Shown here: positions 27,176-35,970 of the stretch, one piece after another
How positions within the stretch are numbered: the first letter of the stretch is position 1
Layout of the letters: each line of letters begins with the position of its first letter
Origin: an uncultured Bacteriovoracaceae bacterium
Lineage (GTDB): Bacteria; Bdellovibrionota; Bacteriovoracia; Bacteriovoracales; Bacteriovoracaceae
Direction of reading: 5' to 3'
Assembly: GCA_937923325.1 (NCBI GenBank)
Contig: CAKZUQ010000034.1
Coordinates: forward strand, 1 to 57,057
Length of the DNA stretch: 57,057 nt
The notes under the pieces: model-generated
Databases searched by the model: none
The model's input: the letters and a program-made list of their open reading frames with translations, nothing else
Told to the model about the DNA's origin: nothing
Program-made: the position numbers and the translations under genes

Positions 27176-27613
27176 TTACCTTCCAATCTCTAAAGCCTTC
27201 ATGGCCATTGATTTACTTGTATTAATCGCTGTTATATTTGCTTCATAAGCTCTTTGCGCTGAAATCATATCTGCCATTTCTTTCATGACATTTACATTCG
27301 GCATCGCCACATATCCTTCATCGTTTGCATCAATGTGAGTAGGATCATATTTTAGAACAGGTGGTTCATCTGTTGATACAACTTCAGTCGCATGCACTTT
27401 TTGTGCTTGAGCATCTATCTCACCTTCAAGAATGTCGGCAAACTTATCTCTTGCAGGTTCTGAACCAAATACAACTTCTTTACGACGGTATGGTCCTCCC
27501 TCAGCAGTTCGAGTTGTTTGAGCATTAGCAATATTTGAAGAAATAGCTTCGATTCTTTTTCTATTTGCTGCTAATCCACTTGAGCTAATTTTCATACTTT
27601 TAAGTAAATCCAT
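27176..27613 (-). CDS. flgC: Flagellar basal-body rod protein FlgC
   Basis: 145 aa. The N-terminal rod consensus ([40 protein letters not shown]) and the C-terminal [40 protein letters not shown]-type helix identify a proximal rod subunit of the FlgC class. It lies 13 bases after flgB. Confidence 0.96.
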   Translation of the reverse strand: [145 protein letters not shown]

Positions 27614-27626
27614 TATCTAACCTCTC

Positions 27627-28034
27627 TTACCTTTCTGAGTTTAAAACATACTTTTTAAGACCAATTTTCTTATTCATAAGCTGAACAAGAGTGTCATACA
27701 TGATCTTGTTTTCTGTCATTCTAGCCATTTCATCTTCACGATTTACAGTGTTTCCACTTTCATTCACAACACCATTAGGATCATTTATTACTTCAGGTTC
27801 AAGGTTTTCAAAACCACCACCACCGACATTAAAATGTCTTTGGTCACCTATAAGCATTCCCTGTTGTCCATCAACGTCTAAAGCTCTTGCTAAAGCTTTT
27901 TCAAACTCTAGCCTTTTTGCTTTATAACCAGGAGTTTCTGCATTAGCGATATTTGACGAGATTATCTCTTGTCTCATTTCTCTAAATTTTAATCCTGCCG
28001 CTAAGGCTTGCATTGTTTTGTCGTTAATTTCCAT
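27627..28034 (-). CDS. flgB: Flagellar basal-body rod protein FlgB
   Basis: 135 aa. It has [31 protein letters not shown] near the N terminus and the FlgB-type C-terminal [23 protein letters not shown]. It forms the proximal rod with FlgC and FlgF. First structural gene of the cluster; the degenerate NtrC-type regulator is 31 bases upstream. Confidence 0.95.
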   Translation of the reverse strand: [135 protein letters not shown]

Positions 28035-28065
28035 GACACTTCCTTCTTTTAAAACCTAAAATTAA

Positions 28066-29037
28066 TTATCTTAAATTTACAAAGTAGTTATTTCCATCAC
28101 CTCTATACTCGTTAATTTTGTTTCTTAATGTTCTGATTGATACACCAAGAATTTTTGCAGCTTGTGTTCTATTTTCAGAAGTATGGATTAAAGCTTTTTT
28201 GATTAATAGTTTTTCTGCCTCTTTTAAAGACATAAGTTTTAGACCATCGTCATTAGAATCAGTTGATTCAGCTTCTGCTTTTCTTTCACCTAACTCAATT
28301 GCATTGATATCAATAATTCCATCAGTTACATTTGCAACAGTATTTTCGATTACTGATTTAAGTTCTGCAACATTATGTGCCCAGTAAAAAGAAGAAATTT
28401 TATTTTTAGCTTCTTCAGAAAATGTAGCAGGAGTTGCGTTATTAGCAGCAGCCCATGTTCCGGCGAAATGATTTGCCAGCATTTCGATATCAGAACCTCT
28501 TTCTCTTAAAGGAACTAATACAATTTGTGACCCTGAAAAATATGTATATAGAGCTCTATAGAATCTACCAGCACCAACATACTTTGAAAGATTCTTAGAA
28601 GTTGTCGCCATGATTCTTACATCAAGATCATAATCTGAAAGCTCTTGAATAATTTGATAAAGTCTTTTTTGAAATTTTTCGTCTAATGCATCGATGTTTG
28701 ATAATACAATTGATCCACCATTTGCTCTTTCTAGAATACCTTTATTGAAACGTCCTGTTTCTTCATCTCTGTATCCTAAGATTTGGTTTTCAACAACCTT
28801 TGCCTCTTGTGAACAATCTACAGATAAAAATTCTGCAGAAGTTCTTGCTGATGATGAATGTACAAATTGGCAAAATGATTTTTTCCCTGATCCAGACTCT
28901 CCTACTACAAGTACTGGTGCTTTTGTAACTGCTACATTTTTTGCAAAATCTAGAGCCTTAACAAATTTTGGGTGATTTCCTACTAATTGAACTGAAGAAT
29001 TACTTTGTTCAGTCGTATTGATTTCTGATGCAAACAT
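28066..29037 (-). CDS. NtrC-family regulator with degenerate AAA+ core
   Basis: 323 aa with no receiver domain. The AAA+ domain begins near residue 16; Walker A is present (GESGSGKK, 46-53). The sigma-54 contact loop GAFTGA is absent: the region reads ILGYRDEETGRFNKG. Walker B acidic residues are replaced (IVLSNID instead of LDEI, S113-N114). The R-finger region (GRFYRALYTYFSG) is retained in part, and WAHNVAELKSV replaces WPGNVREL. A Fis-type helix-turn-helix (NRTQAAKILGVSIRTLRNKINEY) closes the protein. It probably binds DNA but cannot remodel sigma-54 polymerase in the usual way. Possibly a flagellar regulator related in descent to FlbD/FlrC. Confidence 0.82.
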   Translation of the reverse strand: MFASEINTTEQSNSSVQLVGNHPKFVKALDFAKNVAVTKAPVLVVGESGSGKKSFCQFVHSSSARTSAEFLSVDCSQEAKVVENQILGYRDEETGRFNKGILERANGGSIVLSNIDALDEKFQKRLYQIIQELSDYDLDVRIMATTSKNLSKYVGAGRFYRALYTYFSGSQIVLVPLRERGSDIEMLANHFAGTWAAANNATPATFSEEAKNKISSFYWAHNVAELKSVIENTVANVTDGIIDINAIELGERKAEAESTDSNDDGLKLMSLKEAEKLLIKKALIHTSENRTQAAKILGVSIRTLRNKINEYRGDGNNYFVNLR

Positions 29038-29089
29038 TAGACCTCCTGTCTTTTTTGTTTATTGCCGAAAATTGATCCTAATCAATTTT

Positions 29090-31894
29090 TTATAATGTCT
29101 TATTCTTTATAGCAAGAGTCGATAACTCGGTTCTTGCTAAGCCTTTTAAATATTCTGGTGTATCCTCACTACTAACCAAAGACTCTAGAATTTTCTTTCC
29201 ATTCGCTTCCTGCGAATTTTGGATAAGTGAAATACCATTTAGGAATTTCACCCTACTTTTATAAGCTGTTTGCTTATAAGCTGCCAAGAATTCTTTTGTC
29301 TTTGTAAGTAATAGTTTGAATAATCTTTTTCCATCTTTTTCACTAGAGCCAAAAAGGGACTCAATATAAAGGTAATCAAACCTTTCAAGCATCCCTTTAT
29401 ACTTATCCCCCTTAGTTCTTCTTAGATCATTTACTAAGGCCGCTACATTCTTTCTGAAGCGTTTTTGATCATTCCCTTGATACAATGATTCAATGTAAGT
29501 TCTAAGCATAGTTTGACTTTGTTTTGGAGATAATACGTTGTTGATATTTGGATTAACTAGTATCTTTTCGTAACTAGCTATAGAACTAGTATAGTCTTTA
29601 AGCTTATAGCTCACAAGACCATTGTAAAAATTATAGTTAATATTCTTCTTTTCCTTAACCCCTTGTAAATAGGCCTTTAGGGCTTTCCAGTCTTTTGATA
29701 ATTTTAATTTTTCAATCTCTAGCTCAACAATATAATCAGCAATTTTAATATTTTTATGGTGTTTTACCCACATTGGAAAAGTTCTATTTTTCGATTCCTT
29801 CAGTGATTTCAGTCTATTAAATTCTCTATTAAAAGAGTCCTCAAAGCCTAGCCTTAGGTAAGAATCTGAAATGATATAACTAAGGTATGTACTACCTGCC
29901 ACTTTCTTCTCGTATTTGTTTTTATAGATTTCATAAACCTTTACAGCTTTCGAATAGTCTTCATCCAGATAAGCTTTTTTGATAAGCCCTAAAGCTATTT
30001 CAGCTCCCTCACCTTCAAAAGTTCTCTTATCAATTAAGCGTAATGAATCAAGTGGAATCGTCGACAAATAAGTTATAGCATCATTATATTTTTCAAAGTT
30101 AATCATAGACCTAACTCTTACAAGCCATAATAACTTTCTTAACTTTTGATCTAATGATTTTCGTTCAGCTGGTGTCTGTTCTAGAAAAACAACTGTTTCT
30201 TTATCTTCATCACTTGGATTTCTTTTTCTAACGGCCCTAACACCTACATATCTAAGCTTTGCTTCATATCTTACTTTATCAGTTGATGCAGCATTAATTG
30301 CACTTTTATAAAGTTCTAAAACTTTCTTTGTGTCTTTATTCAATAGATCGTAACTAAGAGCTATTCTGAGTCTAGAGTTTGAACTATTTCTGTAAAATGA
30401 GTATTGAGATACAAACTCATCATTTAATCTTATCGACTTTTCATAACTAGCATTTCTAAAGTAAGCTTCGGCCGTGTTATAGAGTATAGCTGGGTGAACA
30501 GGCTTTGCCAGTGACCTTTTATTCGCTTCATAAAGAGCTATAACTTGGTTCGTTTCACCTTTTGCTAAATGAACAAATCCAATATAAGCATAACCCTCTT
30601 GCTTAGGAAGAACTCTTATTACAGCTTTGTTTGATAGGAATTCTTTGATTTTAGATAGTTGCTTTAAATTAGCTAAACTATAAAGAATTACTCTTGAGCT
30701 ATAGATAATTGTTTCATCATCAAATTGTTCAGTAGAAGCAACATACATTCTTTTAGCAATTTGAAGTGCCTTAACATAATCTGCTTTGTTAAGTGCATGT
30801 TGAAGAATATATCTACTAGAAGCATTTTTTAAATCATAATCATTTGTTTTCTCTGCAACTTTAGTTAACAAATTAATTCCAGCTTGAAAGATACCATTAC
30901 TCGATAAATTTGTTTTTAAGTGATCAGGGATTGGCTCTCCAGCCGCTGTTAAAGCATCTACTTGAAGCTGTTGTTCCTCAGTTAATGGCTTCGCCTTGAT
31001 AGTAGGCTTGATAACATTCCTTATTAAAGAGTTCGCTTTTAAGAAATCATTAATATCACTATTCTTGTCTTTTCCGTACTTAGTTTCATAAAGGTTAATA
31101 GACTTAGTCATTAACCCCCACTTTTCTTTTCTATATAAATTAATAGTAAGTTGCATATGCGTTTCTTTACTATCATTTTTGTACTCTCTGTCCTTAACCT
31201 TATATAAGTGATCTGGTGTTTTGATATCGACATTTACTTTCTTCTCCATAGGAGGAATAAAAGCTTCGTAATCCCATATAAATGCAGCACCATACCTAAA
31301 GTCTCTATAGCCCTTCTTTTCATTTTTTTCTATTATCTTTTCAGGATCTAATACATTACTGGCCACGGCTACGTCAGTAATGCGTCTAACAACTTTCTTC
31401 TTCAACACTTTTTTCTTAGTAACTTTTGGCTTTGCTATTTTTAAAACTTTTGGCTTTTTTACTATTGCTGATTTTTTTGTAACGACAGTATCTTTATTTT
31501 CCCAAAAGTCGACGATGTAGTTTTTAGATTGATCTTTGTAAAAAGAAAATAATTCTATTGAGTCACTAGCAAGGTTGATTGTTAGAGTCGCTGGCTCAGC
31601 AGGTAGTTTATCACCTTCATACGTGAAACTTTTAATATATTGTTTTTTCTTTTGAAGCTTCAAAAGGTCAGTGATCAAGTCATTAAAGAGCTTTTTATCA
31701 AGAGTTTGAATAACAAGACTCTCTTCATTCTTCTTTATTACAATTTGTTTTTTATTTGAATTAACTTTCCAACGAAGATGTGTTTTGAACTCAGATTGTT
31801 CTAGAACTTTTGAAAACGCTAGTGGTGATAAGGAAAAAATTCCCACCATCAAGCATAAGAATGTCAGAATTTTGAAATCTGTTCTTACTTTCAC
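29090..31894 (-). CDS. Large exported TPR-like protein upstream of the flagellar genes
   Basis: 934 aa from a GTG with an AGGAAG ribosome site five bases upstream. A signal peptide spans about residues 8-28. A beta-rich N-terminal domain (about 30-133, ending NYIVDFWE) is reminiscent of AMIN domains. Then comes a lysine-rich linker (139-171), and from about 270 to the end repeated helical pairs of TPR type. It should reside in the periplasm, perhaps binding peptidoglycan or an envelope complex. Co-directional with the flagellar genes and 52 bases upstream of the regulator, so a motility or stator-support role is inferred only. Confidence 0.65.
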   Translation of the reverse strand: MKVRTDFKILTFLCLMVGIFSLSPLAFSKVLEQSEFKTHLRWKVNSNKKQIVIKKNEESLVIQTLDKKLFNDLITDLLKLQKKKQYIKSFTYEGDKLPAEPATLTINLASDSIELFSFYKDQSKNYIVDFWENKDTVVTKKSAIVKKPKVLKIAKPKVTKKKVLKKKVVRRITDVAVASNVLDPEKIIEKNEKKGYRDFRYGAAFIWDYEAFIPPMEKKVNVDIKTPDHLYKVKDREYKNDSKETHMQLTINLYRKEKWGLMTKSINLYETKYGKDKNSDINDFLKANSLIRNVIKPTIKAKPLTEEQQLQVDALTAAGEPIPDHLKTNLSSNGIFQAGINLLTKVAEKTNDYDLKNASSRYILQHALNKADYVKALQIAKRMYVASTEQFDDETIIYSSRVILYSLANLKQLSKIKEFLSNKAVIRVLPKQEGYAYIGFVHLAKGETNQVIALYEANKRSLAKPVHPAILYNTAEAYFRNASYEKSIRLNDEFVSQYSFYRNSSNSRLRIALSYDLLNKDTKKVLELYKSAINAASTDKVRYEAKLRYVGVRAVRKRNPSDEDKETVVFLEQTPAERKSLDQKLRKLLWLVRVRSMINFEKYNDAITYLSTIPLDSLRLIDKRTFEGEGAEIALGLIKKAYLDEDYSKAVKVYEIYKNKYEKKVAGSTYLSYIISDSYLRLGFEDSFNREFNRLKSLKESKNRTFPMWVKHHKNIKIADYIVELEIEKLKLSKDWKALKAYLQGVKEKKNINYNFYNGLVSYKLKDYTSSIASYEKILVNPNINNVLSPKQSQTMLRTYIESLYQGNDQKRFRKNVAALVNDLRRTKGDKYKGMLERFDYLYIESLFGSSEKDGKRLFKLLLTKTKEFLAAYKQTAYKSRVKFLNGISLIQNSQEANGKKILESLVSSEDTPEYLKGLARTELSTLAIKNKTL

Positions 31895-32089
31895 TGAAAC
31901 TTCCTGTCTCGTTTATCTTGTTAGTTTTTGCTACTACGCTGGAACTTAGTCATCCTGATAAAGCTCCCACATATTTATTGTACCTGTTTTTGCACCAGAT
32001 AAAAGGAAAATTTTACTCATGGGCATTTTTTTTCATGTCAAAAACTTAACTGGTACAAATTTTATTTATTTTTAAGAACTTAGAGGCCA
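31895..32089. other. Leader region of the TPR/flagellar cluster
   Basis: 195 bases without a coding sequence. On the minus strand there is a good -35-like TTGACA near 32035-32040, but no -10 at the right distance; a TACAAT at 31976-31981 lacks a good -35. Neither sigma-28 nor sigma-54 consensus is convincing. The promoter is probably here because the gap is the longest upstream of the cluster. Confidence 0.35.
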
Positions 32090-33007
32090 TTATGCTTGAG
32101 TAATTTTGACAATTTTATCTTGAGTTTCTAATTGTAAAATTCTAGAGGGGAAAAAAAGTTGTAGTGCAAACTCCCCATTATAATTTATTAGCTGTGAATC
32201 TTTTAGGTTGGCCACCCAACTTCTATAATCATTAGAGTTTGCTATTTTTGATTCTATTTCTACAAATGTGTCTTCATTTGAGTACTTAAGAATCCAATAT
32301 GGAAGAGTCTTTATTGATAGATTATTTTTTTCAATATTTTGCAAACTACTATCTATTAATTTACTTTTATATTTATAAATTTTTTTATCATGCCTGGGTT
32401 GTGAAACATTTAAATTGCTCTCTATAGGCATAAATAATTCAGGATAATAATTTATTACATCTATAAAGTCTCCATGAGACTCTATAACGTAAAAGTCTGC
32501 TTCAATTTTTTGATTAATAATTTTACTAAGAATAGAGTTTAAAACTATCCCCGTAGGCATGTACAAAAAATAAGCATCTGCCTTTGGTAGTAAGAAACTC
32601 TCTGATAGAAGATCCCCTTGTATAATAACACTTTCATCTTTGATGTGACTTCGTGCCATGGCCACACGACTCTTTTCAATCTCAACACTTAAACACCTGG
32701 AATCAAGCCCTAATAGCTCGTTTAAGAGACTTCCCTTGCAATAACCTGCTCCAAGATCAACTAATACTTTCCCCTCAAAATCATCAAGGATTTGAAAGTA
32801 ATCAAAATAGTTAGTAAGTAATGCTTCCTCTTCAATTCCCTGATAAATATACTCACTAGTATCTTGAATACGACTTTCAGAATCTTCATACTTAAGATTT
32901 ATAATAGAACTAACTTCTTGCTCTAGCTGTTTACTTAAAATAAAAAGGTCAGGATTATTTACCTGACCTTTTAAACTTAAAAATTTATTCAATAAATCTT
33001 TTTTCAT
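32090..33007 (-). CDS. Class I SAM-dependent methyltransferase-like protein
   Basis: 305 aa. The Rossmann-fold SAM-binding motif I is visible (VLVDLGAGYCKGSLL, about residues 80-95), followed by an acidic residue at the end of beta-2 (SVEIEKSRVAMA) and QGDLLSESFLLPKADAYFLY as motifs II-IV. The target is unknown; the overall shape resembles Dot1- or PrmA-like enzymes rather than rRNA methylases. It begins three bases after the NtrC-family gene's stop codon with no separate ribosome site visible, so it is likely translationally coupled to that regulator. Confidence 0.65.
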   Translation of the reverse strand: MKKDLLNKFLSLKGQVNNPDLFILSKQLEQEVSSIINLKYEDSESRIQDTSEYIYQGIEEEALLTNYFDYFQILDDFEGKVLVDLGAGYCKGSLLNELLGLDSRCLSVEIEKSRVAMARSHIKDESVIIQGDLLSESFLLPKADAYFLYMPTGIVLNSILSKIINQKIEADFYVIESHGDFIDVINYYPELFMPIESNLNVSQPRHDKKIYKYKSKLIDSSLQNIEKNNLSIKTLPYWILKYSNEDTFVEIESKIANSNDYRSWVANLKDSQLINYNGEFALQLFFPSRILQLETQDKIVKITQA

Positions 33008-33010
33008 TTT

Positions 33011-34561
33011 CTAAATATGTAAGGCCTTCTTCTTCATTTTCTCTATTAGAGTTGTTCTATTTAGAGTTAATAATTTTGAAGCTTGATTTTTATTACCATC
33101 AGTAAAGCTTAAAGCTTGTAGAATCAATGAGTCTTCAATATCAGACAAAACTTTTTTAAGATTTACACCATCTTCAGGTAATTCAAAAATATGCTTATAA
33201 TGATCTGTTGCTAGTGGATTATGTCTAAAAATCTTAGCCGGCAAGTCTTCTGGAAGTATTTCATTCCCACCTCTTAAGATAACTAATCTTTCAATAATAT
33301 TTTCTAGCTCTCTTACGTTTCCTGGCCAATCATACGAAATAAGCATCTCTAAAGTCTTATCAGAAAATCTTATTTCATTACTTCTATCAGCCGAAGTAAA
33401 CCTCGTTACAAAATAAGAAATTAATAATGGAATATCTTCTCTTCTTTCTTTTAGAGCTGGAATCTTTATGGGAATAACATTTAATCTATAAAATAAATCT
33501 TCTCTGAATTTTCCATCAGCTACCATAGACTCTAAATCTCTGTGGGTAGCAGCGATTACTCTTGTATCAATCTTCGTTACTTCAGTTGATCCAACTGGCT
33601 CAATTGTTCTATTTTGTAATACTCTTAAAAGCTTAACTTGTAATAATGCTGGCATATCACCAATCTCATCTAAAAAGATTGATCCATTATCAGCTAATTC
33701 AAATCGTCCTTTCCTATTAGAGATTGCACCTGTAAATGAACCTTTAATATGCCCAAAAAGTTCACTCTCTAAAAGCTCACCTGGAATAGCCCCACAGTTA
33801 ACAGAAACTTTTGGCATTCTAGCTCTTGCAGAGAAGTTATGTATCGCAGCTGCTACTAACTCTTTACCAGTCCCCGATGGACCTGTTACAAGAACAGTAG
33901 AGTCTGTTAAAGCAACCTTTTCAATTCTTTCAAAGACTTGTTTCATCTCTTTTGATCTACCGATCATTCCACAAAAGATATCATCTTCAGTAGGTGCTTC
34001 AATTTTAATATTTTTTATTGTTTTACCTTGAAGGCTACCAAGACCATTAATTTCTTTCGCACTAAGCTGGCTGATATTTATTCCAAGTTTATTTGAAATC
34101 GATTCAATTACAAGTTTTTGTAAATTTTCTAACTCAAAAGGTTTAGTTAAATAGTGATAAACACCCTTTTTAGTAGCTGCAATTGCTGTCTCTATACTAG
34201 CAAAACCAGTCATCGCAATTGATACAAAATTGAACCCTTTCTCTTTAAGGTTATCAATCATAAGAAGACCATCGGCCCCAGCTTCTAAACTTATATCAGT
34301 GATTAAACAAAATGCTTCAGATCTATTTGGTTGTTGAAGTAAGTAAGCTAAACAATCCATTGAACTTGTGAAAAGTTCAACTTCACAGTCTAGAGTTTTC
34401 ATTAGATATTTTTTGATACTTAAACCTAAAATTTTATCATCTTCAACAACAATAATTTTTGGGTTCAAACCAAAGCTCTCTACTTCATCTTTATTTGCGT
34501 GCGCTTGTGTCTTACTTTTAGATTCATTAAATGAATCATGTAAGAAATTAAAATCATCCAT
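33011..34561 (-). CDS. NtrC-family sigma-54 response regulator
   Basis: 516 aa with all three domains. The receiver is at about 34-155, with phosphoacceptor D89 and acidic pair E40/D41-D42 region plus K140. The AAA+ domain is at about 195-430, with Walker A GPSGTGKE (227-234), GSFTGA (274-279) and LDEI (297-300), and WPGNVRELENI. A Fis-type helix-turn-helix lies at the C terminus (NKNQASKLLTLNRTTLIEKMKK). It is a complete activator of sigma-54 promoters. No histidine kinase is adjacent, so it is an orphan. A GAGGAGG ribosome site and a promoter precede it. Confidence 0.93.
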   Translation of the reverse strand: MDDFNFLHDSFNESKSKTQAHANKDEVESFGLNPKIIVVEDDKILGLSIKKYLMKTLDCEVELFTSSMDCLAYLLQQPNRSEAFCLITDISLEAGADGLLMIDNLKEKGFNFVSIAMTGFASIETAIAATKKGVYHYLTKPFELENLQKLVIESISNKLGINISQLSAKEINGLGSLQGKTIKNIKIEAPTEDDIFCGMIGRSKEMKQVFERIEKVALTDSTVLVTGPSGTGKELVAAAIHNFSARARMPKVSVNCGAIPGELLESELFGHIKGSFTGAISNRKGRFELADNGSIFLDEIGDMPALLQVKLLRVLQNRTIEPVGSTEVTKIDTRVIAATHRDLESMVADGKFREDLFYRLNVIPIKIPALKERREDIPLLISYFVTRFTSADRSNEIRFSDKTLEMLISYDWPGNVRELENIIERLVILRGGNEILPEDLPAKIFRHNPLATDHYKHIFELPEDGVNLKKVLSDIEDSLILQALSFTDGNKNQASKLLTLNRTTLIEKMKKKALHI

Positions 34562-34590
34562 TGATTAATTCCTCCTCTCTCTCTTTAAAA

Positions 34591-34619
34591 ATGCTAACGA
34601 AGATTGGAGTTGGTGTCAA
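34591..34619 (-). promoter_or_regulatory. Sigma-70 promoter of the NtrC-family gene
   Basis: A consensus -35 TTGACA (34614-34619) and a -10-like TAGCAT (34591-34596) with 17-base spacing on the minus strand. Predicted start near 34584 gives a short leader containing the GAGGAGG site. Confidence 0.6.
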
Positions 34620-34682
34620 TTTTTTAACACTAGGAAAAAACTGACTATTTCTTACTGGTATTAAAATGTGATACGGGATGCG

Positions 34683-34916
34683 TCAATCGGAGTAGTATCT
34701 AATTAATTTTATTAGAAATTTCACAGACTTTTCTGGACCTCCGGCCCAATAGTAATATACCAGTGCAATCAAGCTATTAAGTGAAAATGTCATGCACAAT
34801 AACATGAACTTCTTTTTTTTTCTGAGCCAAAATAGATATGTGAACTCTAGTGAGATTATAAATACAGGCACTGCCCAAAAAGGTGTGAATCTAACTAGAA
34901 AGTATATTTCATCCAT
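34683..34916 (-). CDS. Small membrane protein of unknown function
   Basis: 77 aa from the ATG at 34916. The longer frame from TTG at 34949 starts inside the upstream terminator hairpin, so it is rejected. Two hydrophobic helices (about 9-27 and 34-55) are separated by a basic loop RKKKK, giving a hairpin topology with a short C-terminal tail. No family recognised. A TATAAT ends six bases before the ATG and there is no ribosome site, suggesting a leaderless transcript. Confidence 0.5.
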   Translation of the reverse strand: MDEIYFLVRFTPFWAVPVFIISLEFTYLFWLRKKKKFMLLCMTFSLNSLIALVYYYWAGGPEKSVKFLIKLIRYYSD

Positions 34917-34922
34917 TGAAGA

Positions 34923-34928
34923 ATTATA
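34923..34928 (-). promoter_or_regulatory. -10 element placed for leaderless transcription
   Basis: Perfect TATAAT on the minus strand, six bases before the ATG at 34916. The -35 region overlaps the upstream terminator and is weak. Confidence 0.4.
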
Positions 34929-34931
34929 ACA

Positions 34932-34960
34932 TAAAAAAGCCCCAGACAAAGCCGGGGCGA
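34932..34960 (-). terminator. Terminator of the lipoprotein gene
   Basis: Minus-strand stem GCCCCGG/CTGGGGC with one G-U pair (34939-34945 and 34952-34958), followed by six T. T-rich flanks on the other side may make it bidirectional. Confidence 0.8.
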
Positions 34961-35034
34961 TTTTATTTTTAGTTTATATTTTAATCTAATAAGCTTAAAT
35001 AAGGATAATGTAAATCTTTGATTTAATTTCAAAA

Positions 35035-35889
35035 TCAAAACTCTCTTTCCTTTACATTGCAAAAGTGCACAACCTTTAAGTTTTTATCAGGGTAGTTTTT
35101 AAAGTTATACTTAATCGTATATAGAGTATCATTATCGATGTCACACCTTTCACCATATTGCATATGAGTATGTGAATACCTTTGACCATTTTTAGACTTA
35201 AGTCTAACGTCATTTCTCTTAATCATGTCCATAGAAAGTTCACCGTTATAAATTTCTGCTTCTAATCCAAGGTTTCTCATACTAAACAAAGTTTTCCCGT
35301 TGTCGTCGTTTAATACAAAGTCTGGTCCCTTTTTTTTATTTTCTAAGCTTGCAGAGTAGGAGTGTATTTTTTTGTTATCTTTAACCTGAAAGACATCATA
35401 GCCATAGGAAACAATTGCAACAGCAGCGCCATCGACTCTTTTTCTTCTTGTTATAACCCCATCTGCCTTTCGGGTACATCTTATCCCCCACCATAAAGGT
35501 CCTGAATGGTAAGCAGCACGTTGATCTCCATAGCTTCGATCACAAACTAATTTCACTTCCTCGATTACATAATTATTGTAGTTTGTTCTTTGAATTATTT
35601 GGCAAACCTTTTCGCCACCTACTATATTCTCTTTTACTAAGACTTCTCTTGTATAATTTCTTTTTTTATCAATTATAATATTAATGGGAAAACCTTTGTT
35701 AACGACAAAAGGTTTTTTGCCATCATAACTACGACCTGTATATTTATAGTCACAAGTAACAATTGATGGTGTAAGTTTTTTTACTTCTGTAGATTTTAGT
35801 TTTGGCTCTAAATGAGTTTTATCACTACTACTCGAACTAACATTACAGCCAACCAAACCCCACATTAATATAGTTAAAACAACTCTCAT
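35035..35889 (-). CDS. Predicted lipoprotein of unknown function
   Basis: 284 aa with a lipobox LVGC (C15) after a short hydrophobic leader, followed by a serine-rich spacer. The mature protein contains several cysteines (for example in VTCDYKY, EKVCQI, LVCDRSYGD, IRCTRKADG, RCDIDND, HFCNV) that could form disulfides, and is otherwise beta-rich. No family recognised. An AGGAGA ribosome site lies about eight bases upstream of the ATG and overlaps the end of a 23-codon ORF. The 3' end has its own terminator. Confidence 0.65.
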   Translation of the reverse strand: MRVVLTILMWGLVGCNVSSSSSDKTHLEPKLKSTEVKKLTPSIVTCDYKYTGRSYDGKKPFVVNKGFPINIIIDKKRNYTREVLVKENIVGGEKVCQIIQRTNYNNYVIEEVKLVCDRSYGDQRAAYHSGPLWWGIRCTRKADGVITRRKRVDGAAVAIVSYGYDVFQVKDNKKIHSYSASLENKKKGPDFVLNDDNGKTLFSMRNLGLEAEIYNGELSMDMIKRNDVRLKSKNGQRYSHTHMQYGERCDIDNDTLYTIKYNFKNYPDKNLKVVHFCNVKEREF

Positions 35890-35898
35890 GTATATCTC

Positions 35899-35970
35899 CT
35901 AAAGCTCTCTTGTGATTAATTCTTTGTCAGAACTATCAATACTGTCAGGATCAGTCATTGGACCTGACAT
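35899..35970 (-). CDS. Possible 23-codon acidic leader ORF
   Basis: A short ORF beginning MSGPMTDPDSID and ending ITREL, whose stop codon is embedded in the ribosome site of the lipoprotein gene (TTTAGGAGA). No ribosome site precedes its own ATG. A TATAGT that could act as a -10 lies about 27 bases upstream. It may be a small gene, a coupling leader or chance. Confidence 0.25.
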   Translation of the reverse strand: MSGPMTDPDSIDSSDKELITREL

